Assembly: GCA_014526335.1 (NCBI GenBank)
Contig: JACTAT010000215.1
Location: 374,797 to 438,796 of the forward strand
DNA: 64,000 nucleotides
From: Chrysaora quinquecirrha
Lineage: Eukaryota > Cnidaria > Scyphozoa > Semaeostomeae > Pelagiidae
Reading direction: 5' to 3'
Each line of letters begins with the position of its first letter. Position 1 is the first letter of the stretch. The translations under genes and the position numbers were made by a program. Positions 23,501-33,800 of this stretch are shown piece by piece. The notes under the pieces were generated by a model, which worked only from the letters and a program-made list of their open reading frames with translations, was not told where the DNA came from and ran no database searches.

Positions 23501-26500
23501 AATTTTCGGAACTAATGTAGTCGGAGTTAGTTCTATCGTTACGTTCTACAACCCCTCACAAAATTCTGAGACCCTCCGTCCTCCCCTCGACAGAGCAATG
23601 TTGTGTTGATAATTCGATTCACAGGCATCTCATACACGGTGCAAGTTGATTCTAATACCAACATTGCTTTGTCAGGGAAGGGGAACAGATGGTTTACTTC
23701 GAAAAAACAAGGAAAATCATATTTGGAGAAGGTTCCAACTGGTCTCACTATATTTTCTGAGGGACTGTAGGTCCAAAAAAATTTGGCATTAAACATCGGT
23801 TTGGGTCGTCCGACATCCAAATACCGTTGTTATGCAAATTAACATTGAGTTACCTGGTGTGTAACCCCAGGGTTCGTAATAAGAGGGAAAAACTCCAAGA
23901 TGACATCCTCTGACGAATTCATCGTAGTCCAGTGGAAACAGCGCATTTGTTGATGAAAGAAATTCAGGGTAAAAAATTATCTGAAAGAAAAAATAAAAAG
24001 ACAAACTTAGTTGAGACATTTCGAATACTACACACCGACAAATACAAATTTGAAGACGTTTTAGGGTCAGTATTTGGGAAAATTTGTTAGGCCATTCCTC
24101 GCACCAGAACGAGGTTCGTGAAAATTAGCACGACTATTTGGCTGAAAATAGACTTACCCTAAGTCTAAATCTTTATTCATCCGAACACATAGTCATGCGT
24201 GTCAATTGATAGCGCTGCGAAGGAGACAATGAGAAAAGTGAACGGAGATTTAGACTTATACACTTGTGCAGGTCATGAATAATTAATGAGCTTGATGCAA
24301 GCTCGTTGTTTCAGCAAATTTTCGGGGGTCATGATAACAACTATTAAACAATGAAGGAAAGAAATCTAGATTACCCAGGCAATGTATACAAAGGATTTTA
24401 TCTTATCACGGCACGTTATCTCATTGTATTTTAAAAAGAAAGCTTCGCGGTAACCCCCTCGCAATTTTCATGCAGCGATTGCTCCTCTAATTCGCATTGT
24501 TTTATTTCAATGCTGCTGTATTGTCTTTGTCCAACATCAAAGAGAATGCCGGCGGACAGAAATCTGTCCGCCTGTTCAGGAAAAACAAAGGAAAAAGCTC
24601 ATTAATTATTCATGACCTGCACAAGTGTATAAGTCTAAATCTCCGTTCACTTTTCTCATTGTCTCCTTCGCAGCGCTATCAATTGACTCGCATGACTTTG
24701 TTTTCGGATGAATAAAGATTTAGAATTAGGGTAAGTCTAGGCTGAAAATTGATCGCTACCTAAATTTGGTCACTTAATTTCCCCCCTCCACCCAAAATCA
24801 ATGTTGTTCTCTTATTTTCTCCATCGGGAAGCGATCATCTAACGAACCAATATTGAATCAGTGGGATGGGGAGATATGTTCATGTTCATGGGTTTTGGTT
24901 AAAATCACACCCATGTTTAGACAATTTTCAGGGTAAAAAACCCATCTACAGGGTGGCCCAAAAAAAGGGACCCCCTAACTAAATAATTTATTAATAATTT
25001 ATTCTTAAGTTGGAATTTCATGAAATTAATACTACATGATATTCAACTCAAGTGAGATATATCATGTAAATATCGTGATGATATCGGTTAGTATCTCTAA
25101 ATAAATAGGCTTTAAAACTTTACAATCCAAAAACGTACTGTAACAAAATATGCAACTTTATACCCTTACGTAATCCTTACGCAACAAAACAGAAAAATCA
25201 ATAACTCATTCTTTCAGTCAAATGATATTCAAAATGTCCTCAATCCTGCTCAAACACTTCACTACTATGACTGACCATGCATTAATGGTCGTGACAATTT
25301 TACTCTGGGATAATGATTCTCCTTCACGCACGATTGCAGTACAGTACGCAATGATGGAATATAAACAGCTGGTTTTGGGACATCATGAATTTAATGTCCC
25401 ATTGCGCCGAGATGGAAGCTCTTATCACCAACATATTTCTACACGATAGCGCACTTGACTTGAATATTACCTGGTATGAATTTGATAAAATTCCTCCTTG
25501 AGAAAATTTATACAGAAATTATTTACGAAAGGGGGTCCCTTTTTTTTGGGCCACCCTGTATATGGGCGGCACATACCCGTACCCAAACTTTACTAAGTAC
25601 CCTCCCCCCCCGGGTAGTACATCGTTACAATTAAAGTCGGTCTCGTTCATAAGGAGATGTAGCATGTGTAACTAAGATAGGCTTCTTTGGTTCCGCCTTG
25701 AGGACGTTTCAAGGGTTCAAGATACGCCCTGAGTGCCCTCCTTGCTGGTGTTGTCTCGTCCGAGCGTAATAAATGACCGATTTAATTGAGGGCTCTTTTT
25801 TCACTCTGATACTCCATCTTTCCTCTATGGTCTACAAGAAGATGTTTTTATTGTTTATAAAGAGCCTTTGTTGTTCTCCTGTTGTTGTCGTTGTCCTGTG
25901 CTATTGTTGTCCTTATTGGTTACAAGGAACTATCCTTTATAAGGAACCTTTGGTCTGAGTTGAGTTCTTCAATGTTTTGACAAAATAAGGCTGAAAGTTC
26001 CATATACTGTTCCTTATCGTGAAACGTTGAATACTAAGTTGTACTGCAAATTCATTTATATTCGTGCACACCAGTGAATCTTCACACACAAAATGCCTTA
26101 CAATCAGTACAATAACGCACAAAAGCAGTGCAATCCACAATAGTTAGCAAAAATACCACCACATCAAGCATAATAAGCCAACACATTAAGCATTATAACC
26201 CACCACAGTAGTGCTTATCCACCACAGTAGGCAAAAACACCACCACAGTACGCAAAATATACCACCACAGTAGTGCGTATCCATCACAGTATGCAAAAAT
26301 ACAACCACATCAAGCATAATAACCCACCACATCAATCATAATAACTCACCAAAGTAGTGTATATCCACCACAGTACGCAAAAACACCACCACAGTACGCA
26401 AGATATACCACCACAGTAGTGCATATATCAAGCATAATAACCCACAAAAGTAGTGCTCATCCAGCACAGATCAAATCATACAAATCACTGTTCAAACAAT

Positions 26501-26740
26501 TACAAATGTTTGACTAAAAATGTTTGATCGTTTGGCCAGGGCCTTACCTTGACTTTATCTGTGCGTTGATTGAACAGTTGAATTCTTCTTACATGATTAA
26601 GAATAGCATCAGTACCATCATCCAACATATTGTGTGTAACGACTGGTGGGAGGCCCTTTCGTTGCGTTGCGTAGATACACCGCTTCAATTTGACTAAGTC
26701 TTCTTTCTTTAGTAATTCGTCACCCTCTGGTAAACGACCA
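20525..26740 (-). CDS. GYS: Glycogen [starch] synthase, C-terminal part
   Basis: Glycogen synthase (GT3, GT-B fold) adds glucose from UDP-glucose to growing glycogen in the cytoplasm. Five exons are seen: 26740-26548, 23980-23854, 22279-22122, 21429-21328 and 20608-20525. All have GT-AG junctions and consistent phases, giving about 221 residues. They cover the C-terminal Rossmann domain: [40 protein letters not shown], with the catalytic-region Glu of [52 protein letters not shown], with SELLDW, is the arginine helix that senses glucose-6-phosphate in animal enzymes and is fully kept. The last visible exon is YYQEARAMA to GAEM, before a GTTAGT donor. The less conserved phosphorylated tail is not identified. 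About 400 N-terminal residues are missing and probably lie in the N block. Introns carry hairpin repeats, a mariner-like element and a CTGA array. Confidence 0.93.
20640..20765 (+). repeat. Fragment of a pogo/Tigger-like element
   Basis: TACAGTTGACATCGTCTATTTCGAAC, given here in overlapping parts as TACAGTTGACATCG and CTATTTCGAACTC, resembles the ends of the element at 51032-51875. CCGAGATAGCGAAAGTTCG continues it. Confidence 0.4.
21605..21890. repeat. CTGA tetranucleotide array in a GYS intron
   Basis: About 285 bp of CTGACTGACTGA with few interruptions, in the intron between exons 22122-22279 and 21328-21429. On the transcribed strand it reads CAGT repeatedly. Confidence 0.95.
22365..22625 (-). 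mobile_element. tRNA-like SINE or relic in a GYS intron
   Basis: The minus strand carries AGATTCAAATCCCGCG, a box B-like segment, and a likely box A near 22460. The body repeats GTGATCAGTTGG and CAGTCACAGTCTC. Relationship to the other SINE families is uncertain. Confidence 0.35.
22797..22940. repeat. Short hairpin repeat, family D, copy 2
   Basis: CCCCTCCCCCCTCCCCC, then AACAATGTTG, a ~90-bp spacer, CCAACATTGTTT and GGAGGGGGAGGAG. In the GYS intron 22280-23853. Confidence 0.7.
23037..23520. mobile_element. Fold-back element with TTTCGGAC subterminal repeats
   Basis: Termini CTACATTAATTCCGAAAAT and ATTTTCGGAACTAATGTAG are inverted. Inside each arm TTTCGGAC recurs four to six times (for example 23089-23150 and 23410-23465). 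The flanks GTTAGCAGTTACAA and TCGGAGTTAGTTCTATCG are contiguous in a nearby paralogous stretch at about 22645-22675, which acts as an empty site. Confidence 0.75.
23571..23685. repeat. Short hairpin repeat, family D, copy 3
   Basis: CCTCCGTCCTCCCC, GAGCAATGTTG, spacer, CCAACATTGC, AGGGAAGGGG. Lies between the TTTCGGAC element and GYS exon 23854-23980. Confidence 0.6.
24170..24730. mobile_element. Palindromic element (TAAGTCTAAATC arms) in a GYS intron
   Basis: Arms ACCCTAAGTCTAAATCTTTA and TAAAGATTTAGAATTAGGGT, with inner arms ATTGATAGCGCTGCGAAGGA and TCCTTCGCAGCGCTATCAAT, are almost perfectly inverted. The spacing matches GTCATGAATAATTAATGAG and CTCATTAATTATTCATGAC. An insertion of about 300 bp sits in the loop. 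The open frame 24497-24715 is an artefact. Confidence 0.65.
24779..24872. repeat. Short hairpin repeat, family D, copy 4
   Basis: CCCCCCTCCACCC, ATCAATGTTG, spacer, CCAATATTGAATC, GTGGGATGGGGAG. Confidence 0.6.
24949..25558. mobile_element. Mariner-like element with 27-bp inverted ends, non-autonomous or decayed
   Basis: A 610-bp element starting CAGGGTGGCCCAAAAAAAGG and ending in its inverse, flanked by TA on both sides. A relic frame at 25222-25449 includes [20 protein letters not shown] and [11 protein letters not shown], resembling the helix-turn-helix leader of IS630/Tc1/mariner transposases. No DDE catalytic part fits in the remaining length. It is inserted in another repeat, whose halves (CAGGGTAAAAAACCCATC and TGGGCGGCACATACCCG) flank it. 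Confidence 0.75.
26145..26465. repeat. CCACCACA minisatellite patch in a GYS intron
   Basis: Units as in the 5240-8112 array: ATCAAGCATAATAAC, CAGTAGTGCTTATCCACC and CAGTACGCAAAATATACC. It ends about 80 bp from GYS exon 26548-26740. Confidence 0.85.
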
Positions 26741-26755
26741 CTGAAAAAGGAAGTA

Positions 26756-27157
26756 CACGTATTTTTTTATAAAGAACCTAGCTCAAGGCCTAGTTCTTAA
26801 AGTCCCTTATTTTTTGACCTCTTTTTAGACGATTGTACTTCCAAAAGTTCCTTAATAGTTCCTTAATTTTAACAGCACATACAGTTAATGACTACCGTAC
26901 AGAGACATTTGCATGTAAGCAAAGCTCTAGACTACTCAAGGAAACATTTGATACATGCGTAAAGTACAATTTATGTGATTTTCGACTGCAAATGAATGGA
27001 ACGGGCTTTCTACTTCTTGATTATTTGCTGTGATAAAAATATTCAACAATGAAAAGTTCCGTAATGATTTTCTCTTTAGTAGTATAAGTTCTTTAAATTT
27101 TCAGGCCTTCTACATGTAGGTTCCTTATAAAGTAGTTCCTTATAAAAAAAAAGCGTG
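26756..27157. mobile_element. Family B MITE ending 16 bp from a GYS splice acceptor
   Basis: Left end CACGTATTTTTTTATAAAG, right end (inverted) CACGCTTTTTTTTTATAAGG; a TA precedes the left end. The GYS exon begins at 26740, so the acceptor's whole pyrimidine tract is squeezed into the 13 bases between exon and element. Confidence 0.65.
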
Positions 27158-27159
27158 AA

Positions 27160-27531
27160 CACGTATTATTTTTATAAGAAACCCTTTATAAGAAACCCAG
27201 ACTCTCGAATGGCCAAAAATTTAAGAAACTCCAGTACTGGAAAATTTTTACGTAGGAAACCTTTCACTTCAGACAGCAAAAATGTTCTTTTATTTCCTGG
27301 GTTTCGTTTGCAATAAAGCATTTCTGTGACAAGTAGACCAACAGAAAACCCATATGCATTCAAATACGATGGATAAATAGGTCTGGAACATCACGGAGAT
27401 AGAATAACTATATTGCCCATATGGATATTCAAGAAACTTTTAAGAAACTTTCAGTACTCAAAATTTGAAAATTTTAAGAAACTTTCAGAACTTGATTAGC
27501 CTTCTAGTTTCTAATAAAAAAAAAATAGGTG
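27160..27531. mobile_element. Family B MITE, adjacent second copy
   Basis: Starts CACGTATTATTTTTATAAG and ends with (inverted) CACCTATTTTTTTTTTATTAG, followed by TA. The inner ends read CCTTTATAAGAAACCC and GAAACTTTCAG. It is two bases from the previous copy. Confidence 0.65.
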
Positions 27532-27621
27532 TATAACTTTGAGAGGCACAAAAGAGTTTTTGACATCAATTTGTTAATTCACCATGCAAACTTCTAAAGT
27601 ATTATCAACGCATTCTCAAAG

Positions 27622-27999
27622 CCCAGGGGGGTACTCATTAACTTTCAATACGGGGGGTCCATGCCAATATTTGGGGTCTGAAAACTTAAGCTTATTCAAT
27701 ATTTGGGGTCTGTGAATTATAACATGAACAAAATTCAAAATTTGGGGTCCAAAAATCTGAAGGAAGAATCTTGCGATTTGGTGCGATTCATTACAATGAC
27801 ACATCCAACTGCCAAGAGCTTATAAATTGTAAATTGTCATGAAACTGGTGGCTAAACCTGAGAAAACATTTTAGGTGTCCAAAAATAGATAGCAATATTT
27901 GGGGTCTTCAAAAAATTAATTTCAATATTTGGGGGTCTGCAAGAAAATAGTGGCATGGACCCCCCGTATTGAAAGTTAATGATTACCCCCCCCCCTGGG
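27622..27999. mobile_element. 378-bp MITE with perfect 8-bp target duplication
   Basis: The ends are long inverted repeats of about 43 bp (CCCAGGGGGGTACTCATTAA on the left; the right mirrors it with a longer C run). The direct 8-bp duplication TCTCAAAG lies at 27614-27621 and 28000-28007. An 8-bp duplication suits hAT or P-type transposases. Inside, AATATTTGGGGTCTG recurs in both orientations. Confidence 0.85.
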
Positions 28000-28175
28000 T
28001 CTCAAAGCACAGGGCAGCAACTCTGTTATGCAATCCGATTGGCTGAAAATGTTCGAATACGACGTAACGATAGGGCATTATTACATGGCGTTCAAACATA
28101 CGGCTGTTCGGACCGGCAAAGGCGCAATCTGATTGGTTCTTCATCGGTCTGTACAAGCCGTATTAACCGGTGATG

Positions 28176-28675
28176 NNNNNNNNNNNNNNNNNNNNNNNNN
28201 NNNNNNNNNNNNNNNNNNNNNNNNNNNNNNNNNNNNNNNNNNNNNNNNNNNNNNNNNNNNNNNNNNNNNNNNNNNNNNNNNNNNNNNNNNNNNNNNNNNN
28301 NNNNNNNNNNNNNNNNNNNNNNNNNNNNNNNNNNNNNNNNNNNNNNNNNNNNNNNNNNNNNNNNNNNNNNNNNNNNNNNNNNNNNNNNNNNNNNNNNNNN
28401 NNNNNNNNNNNNNNNNNNNNNNNNNNNNNNNNNNNNNNNNNNNNNNNNNNNNNNNNNNNNNNNNNNNNNNNNNNNNNNNNNNNNNNNNNNNNNNNNNNNN
28501 NNNNNNNNNNNNNNNNNNNNNNNNNNNNNNNNNNNNNNNNNNNNNNNNNNNNNNNNNNNNNNNNNNNNNNNNNNNNNNNNNNNNNNNNNNNNNNNNNNNN
28601 NNNNNNNNNNNNNNNNNNNNNNNNNNNNNNNNNNNNNNNNNNNNNNNNNNNNNNNNNNNNNNNNNNNNNNNNNNN
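28176..28675. other. Assembly gap of exactly 500 N
   Basis: The round length marks a scaffold gap of unknown true size. CPT1 exons stop to its right and GYS exons begin to its left, both on the minus strand. At the right edge (28676-28776) a TTTGTAG acceptor-like site on the minus strand precedes an open stretch that I do not recognise; it matches neither CPT1 nor GYS in the required phase. Confidence 0.97.
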
Positions 28676-29412
28676 TAAAGTCTTTGAGGGTGATTCCGCT
28701 TTGGTTCTCTTGAAGGTTGTCTCTGTGTATCCCCCAAACGGTTTGCATCTTCCATGATCATTGTAAACACGGTAAAGAAATCTACAAAGAAATTACATAA
28801 ATAATATAATAAAACATTATTAATATACCATTTTATTCATAACGTGACTAGATACCTGAAAGAGGAAAATTAGGAAGGAATCCTTACTCCAAAATGATTA
28901 AAAACTAAAGATAAAAGGATGAAACAGTAAATAAAAAGGTTACTTATTAAGAATAAGTATATATTAGTTATATTAGTAAATATAACTAAATATAAAGATT
29001 ATTCAGTTTGAAATGACTGACAGAGCAAGAAAAGATCTTGTTCTCGAATATCTTCAAAGTAAGACAATTAAGGAAATAACCCTTCATTTTATACAGCCTC
29101 ATCCCACTCTATGATTTCCAAATGCCTCCCCCCCCCGTCAAAAACTAGGTCGTATTTTCAACTCTACATCTGGCAGCCATATTTTGAGTTGGACCACGAG
29201 TTTTTCCTTCTTCTTCGTCGTCAACCAAAAGAGCGTATGTAAACTAAAAGTTCGGCCAACGATTATTTTGTAGAGGACGTCAGTAAGCCAAAACATCTCA
29301 GATGTTGTGATGGCATGGCAAACCGTACCAACATTTTGGCCTATTTTCAGCCAACATTTTTGCCAAAAATCTTGGCACGGTTTGTCCCATTTTGTGCCAG
29401 GGAGGGAGAAGT

Positions 29413-30400
29413 AAGGGACCTTGTCCATTGAAAGTCTAATTGTTAGACGCCTATTAGACACCATGAAAATTTGACGTTCGTCTTATCATTTTAGCTCCTC
29501 GTCTAATTAGACCATTAGACAAAAAATTTAGACGATTATTAGACGCGCATTAGACTAAATTAGACTGCAGGGTTTTGCCGCATTTCATCCAGATTAGACG
29601 TAGCCAGCGCAAGCACAAATGGTTTACCTTTGGGAGAAATTATTTGACACTTAAGAAACTCTATTTCAACCTGTTTTGTAGTGATAACATGCGGCAGTAA
29701 CAATAGATCTTTTGTTACAACAAACATGTAAAACACCCCATTAGGGCCTGTTTATATGGACAAAATCATCCCACCTTCCAGCCCGTCAGCTGAGCAGTGA
29801 GACGAAATTCTCACGAGTTTACATGTAGAATTCAATCCCACCTTCCAGCCACTTGTCTCATATTTCCGCTTTTGTTTAATTTTCTCAGACAATAGGATTA
29901 TGTCTGGCGCTTGCGCATAATGACAAATTTCATCCCACCATCCAGCTTTCATTCCAGCGTTTATATGAGAAAATTTCATCCCACCCAGGTGAGATCCCAC
30001 CTCTCCATGAGTGAGATCTCAACTGACCGGATGAAACGTTTTCCATATAAACAGAAGATGAAAATCACAAAGGTTTGTATTGGAAGGTGAGATCTCACCT
30101 CTCAGCTACAGGGCTGGAAGGTGGGATGATTTCCCCATATAAACAGGCCCTAAGTGCCCTATAGGGATTTAGTTTTGCAAATTTGCTTCTTTGACAAATG
30201 GGGATATTCACCGCAATGGTCTAAAAATGTCTAACTGCGTCTAATTTCGTCTAACTCTCACAGGTCTTAAATGCGTCTAATTATTTCAGACGCTGCTCGA
30301 ATTCTGCCATGCGTCTAATCAGACTTGCTGATCGTCTAATAAGACGAAAAAAACGTCTAAAATATTAGACTTTTTAGACATCCAATGGACACGGTCCCTA
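29413..30400. mobile_element. Fold-back element with TTAGACG repeats, hosting a second element
   Basis: Termini AGGGACCTTGTCCATTG and CAATGGACACGGTCCCT are inverted. Each arm has many GTCTAATTAGAC and TTAGACG units (29440-29570 and 30225-30380). A separate element at about 29742-30152 lies inside it, with ends TTAGGGCCTGTTTATATGG and inverse, then ATCATCCCACCTTCCAGCCC and inverse. It has the GGGCCTGTTT-type terminus seen in many PIF/Harbinger MITEs. The open frames here are palindrome artefacts. Confidence 0.75.
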
Positions 30401-30584
30401 AGCAAGGTTGGCAAGAATGCATGCAAAAAACCGCGAATAAGCTGTCCTCGCGCTAAGGCCGTGCCATGAACATCCAGTACCAGGAAAAATTGCCAGAAGA
30501 TCAAACATGGCAACATAAATTTCCGAGAAAATTTTAACCAGTCTCAAAAAATTGCAGTTTGCGGACATAGCAACGAAAATACGG

Positions 30585-30760
30585 AGCTAAAGGTCCGAAA
30601 CAAAGAGCCCGGAACCAAAATACAGATAAAAAGTCTGGAACAAAGTCCGGAACAAAAAGTCCGGAACAAAAAGTCCGGAACAAAAAGTCCGGAACAAAAA
30701 ATCCGGAACTAAAAGTCCGGATCCTAAATTCCGGAATCCAAAGTTTGGAACAAAAACTAA
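30585..30760. repeat. 14-bp repeat (AAGTCCGGAACAAA)
   Basis: About ten degenerate units of AAAAAGTCCGGAAC, immediately downstream of CPT1 exon 30854-30990 in the direction of transcription. Confidence 0.85.
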
Positions 30761-30853
30761 GGAACAAAAATAGGGAACGTTACTCAAGCAGCAACCATCT
30801 TGGTGGCAATCAGGTTTTTTGCCATGGTCACAGGAACCAAGTTAAAATATTAC

Positions 30854-33800
30854 CACAAACAAGGCTTCATCAATAGTGTTGAGTGAGTCTCCATTACTGC
30901 CTTCTGCAAAATATTCCTTCCTTATTTTAGCCCAGTGAGTTCGTTCGCTTGATGTTAGAGCGGCAATTTCTTTCTCAGCCTCATTAGCAGCTGTAAACAA
31001 ACAACAAATAGGTAAATAAGTTATACTGTAAATAAACACAAGTTATACTGTAAATAAACACACAATCAAAAATAGAAACTATGAATAACTACAAAACAAC
31101 AAGTAGGTACCGCACATAAATAAACAAACAACAAATAAATAATACAAATAAATAAACAAACAAAAAATAGATAAAGAAATAAACAAACAGGAAATAGATA
31201 CTATGAATAAATACAAAACAACAACTAGGGACTGTAAGAAAGTATACAAACAGCAAAATAGATGGTATGAGTAAATAAACAAACAAAAATTGAAGCTGTA
31301 AATAAATAAACAAACCGGAAATACTGTAAATAAATAAACAAACAAAAAATAGATACTGTAAACATAAATCAAAGAACAAATTGATACTGTAAATAAATAA
31401 GCAGACAAAAAATATATGCTATAAAAAATAAACAAAACACGAGTTTAGATACTGTAAAGAAATAAACAAACAACGAAAAGAAGCTGAAAATAAATAAACA
31501 AACAGAAAATACTGTGAAAGAATAAAACAAACAAAAATAGATAATATAAATAAAGAAACAAACAACAAACATATACTGTAGATGAATAAAGAGCCAAAAT
31601 AGATACTGTAAATAAATACACGAACAATTTAATTTGTTTATGGGCTAACTTTTACAAAATTCCAATCCGCTTCCCTTCTCAAAGAGAGCTTTAAAGATTT
31701 CAGTCCCAGTGATATTAATGCTTGTATATTTTTACTTTGAAAGATTTTAGAAATCTGACTTGCAGCTTACCCGTGTTTATGCCCGGCCTGTTCCTGCATT
31801 AAAACGTCTGTACAAATACACACAATAGAAAATTCAACAGAAAATTACAACAATACCCCCTGATTTCAAGCAAAAATCATACCTATCATCTGTTCAGAGT
31901 CCTTTTTAATCCATTCAAATTGACTCTCCAAGTCCAGGATACCCAGGGGGACACCATGAGCATCAACCGTATGCATTTTGTAGTAATGTCCTTTTGAGAA
32001 GACGACGATATGCTGTGAATATAAAAAATTATAAAAAAATTGAGAACAATAGAACAATAAACAAACCAAAGGAAACTGGAATAGAATGTTTTAACAAATT
32101 GTATGAAGGTGGAAGTAATGGTAATAGGCATCTCAATATTGTTGGAAAAAAGGTTACAGTACTTGGCAACACAGAAAAGACTAGTAGAATATTGAATATT
32201 TGCCTAGAAGGGCGGAATGAAGAAGTATATGAAGAAAAGATGATAAGGAGAAGGGAAAGAAAAAGAAAAACGATAAGATGGAAAACAAGAAGATACAGGA
32301 GAAGAAGAAGAAGAAGAAATGCAAAAGGACAAAAAAAGATTAAAAGAAGAAGAGGATGAAAAACAAGAAGAAGAAGGCAGTGACAGAAGAAGAAGAAGAA
32401 AATTTGGAAGGAGAACAAAGAGAGGAGGAAGAACAAAAGAACACGAGCAAGAACAAGAAGAAGAGGAAGAAGAAGAGGAAGAAGAAGAGGAAGAAGAAGA
32501 AAAAGAAGAATGAGAACTATAATAATGACATGATGGAGAAGACGAAGATGAGGAAGAGGAAGCAGGGGAGGAATAAGAAGAGGAAGAGAGGGCAAGAAGA
32601 GAAAGAAGAAAGAAAAGAAGAAGAAAAGAAGAAGAAAAGCAAGATGGAAAGAAGACAAAAAGGTAGAACAGGATAAAGAGGGAGAAGAAAGGAGAGGAAG
32701 AAGGAGAAGAAAAAAAGAAGACAAAGATGGAGATGAAAAATATTAAGAAAGAGAAGAAGAAAATGCAAAGACTGAGAATAAGAAGAAAAGAAAGAAGGCA
32801 AGGGGGAAGAATGAGAAGAAACAGAAGATCAGAAGAACAAAAACAATCTGATTAAGAAGCAGGGAGAAAAAAGAAGAGAAGCAGAAGAAGTAGAGCAAAG
32901 AAAACAAAGGAGAAGAAGAAGAACCATACAAAGAGAAAGAAAAGAAGATAAAAACAACAAAGAGGAATAACGAGAGTTCAAAGAAGAAGGAAAAGAGGAG
33001 GAAGAAGAAGGATAGGAAGTATAAGAATAATATAAAGAAGAAGGAGATATTTAATAATAAGGAGAACGGGAAGAAGAGTAACAACAATAAGAAGAATGAT
33101 AAAAAGAAGAGTAAGAAGACAGAGAGGAAGATGAAGATGGTTAAGAAGAAAAGGATTAAAGAATTCAAAGAAGGAAGGTGGTAAAGCAGCAGAAAAAGAA
33201 CGTAGGGAAGAAAGAAGAGCAGGGATTAGGAAAAAAGACGAAAAAGCAGAAGAAGAAGAAGAAGAAGAAGATGATGGTGATGATGAAGAGGAAAAAGAAA
33301 AAGAAGAAGTTAAATATAAATATAAAGATAAAGAAGAAGAAGAAGAAGAAGCAGCAGCAGCAGCAGTAGCCGAAGAAGATGGTTATGAAGAAGAAGAAGA
33401 ACAAGAAGAATAAGAAGAAGAAGGAGAAGAAGCAGCAGCAGCAGCCGAAGAAGATGGTGATGAAGAAGAAGAAGAACAAGAAGCAGAAGAAGAAGAAGCA
33501 GAAGAAGCAGAAGAAACAAATAACAAACAGAGAAAAAACAAACAAGCACACACAAAATGAAAATAATGAATTAGAAGCTAAATATGAAGAAAAACAAAAC
33601 ACCTCTGAGCCATCAACATGTTTGCATTCGTCAATTTCTTCACCGGGTATCCTAAAAATCCAATCAATGAAGAATTGGACCAATGTGGTAGTATTACGGT
33701 ACTATAATGACAATACTAATTAAAATTTTAATATAATCACATCCATGGCCGAGCCTATCTATGCGTATCATATAGGTTATACGTTACAGGTAATACGGCA

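Noticed and set aside
28092..28770. Frames spanning the N block
   Set aside because: Most residues are unknown; the frames are artefacts of the gap.
31994..33723. Acidic/basic or Leu/Phe-rich long frames
   Set aside because: Low-complexity GAA tract in a CPT1 intron.
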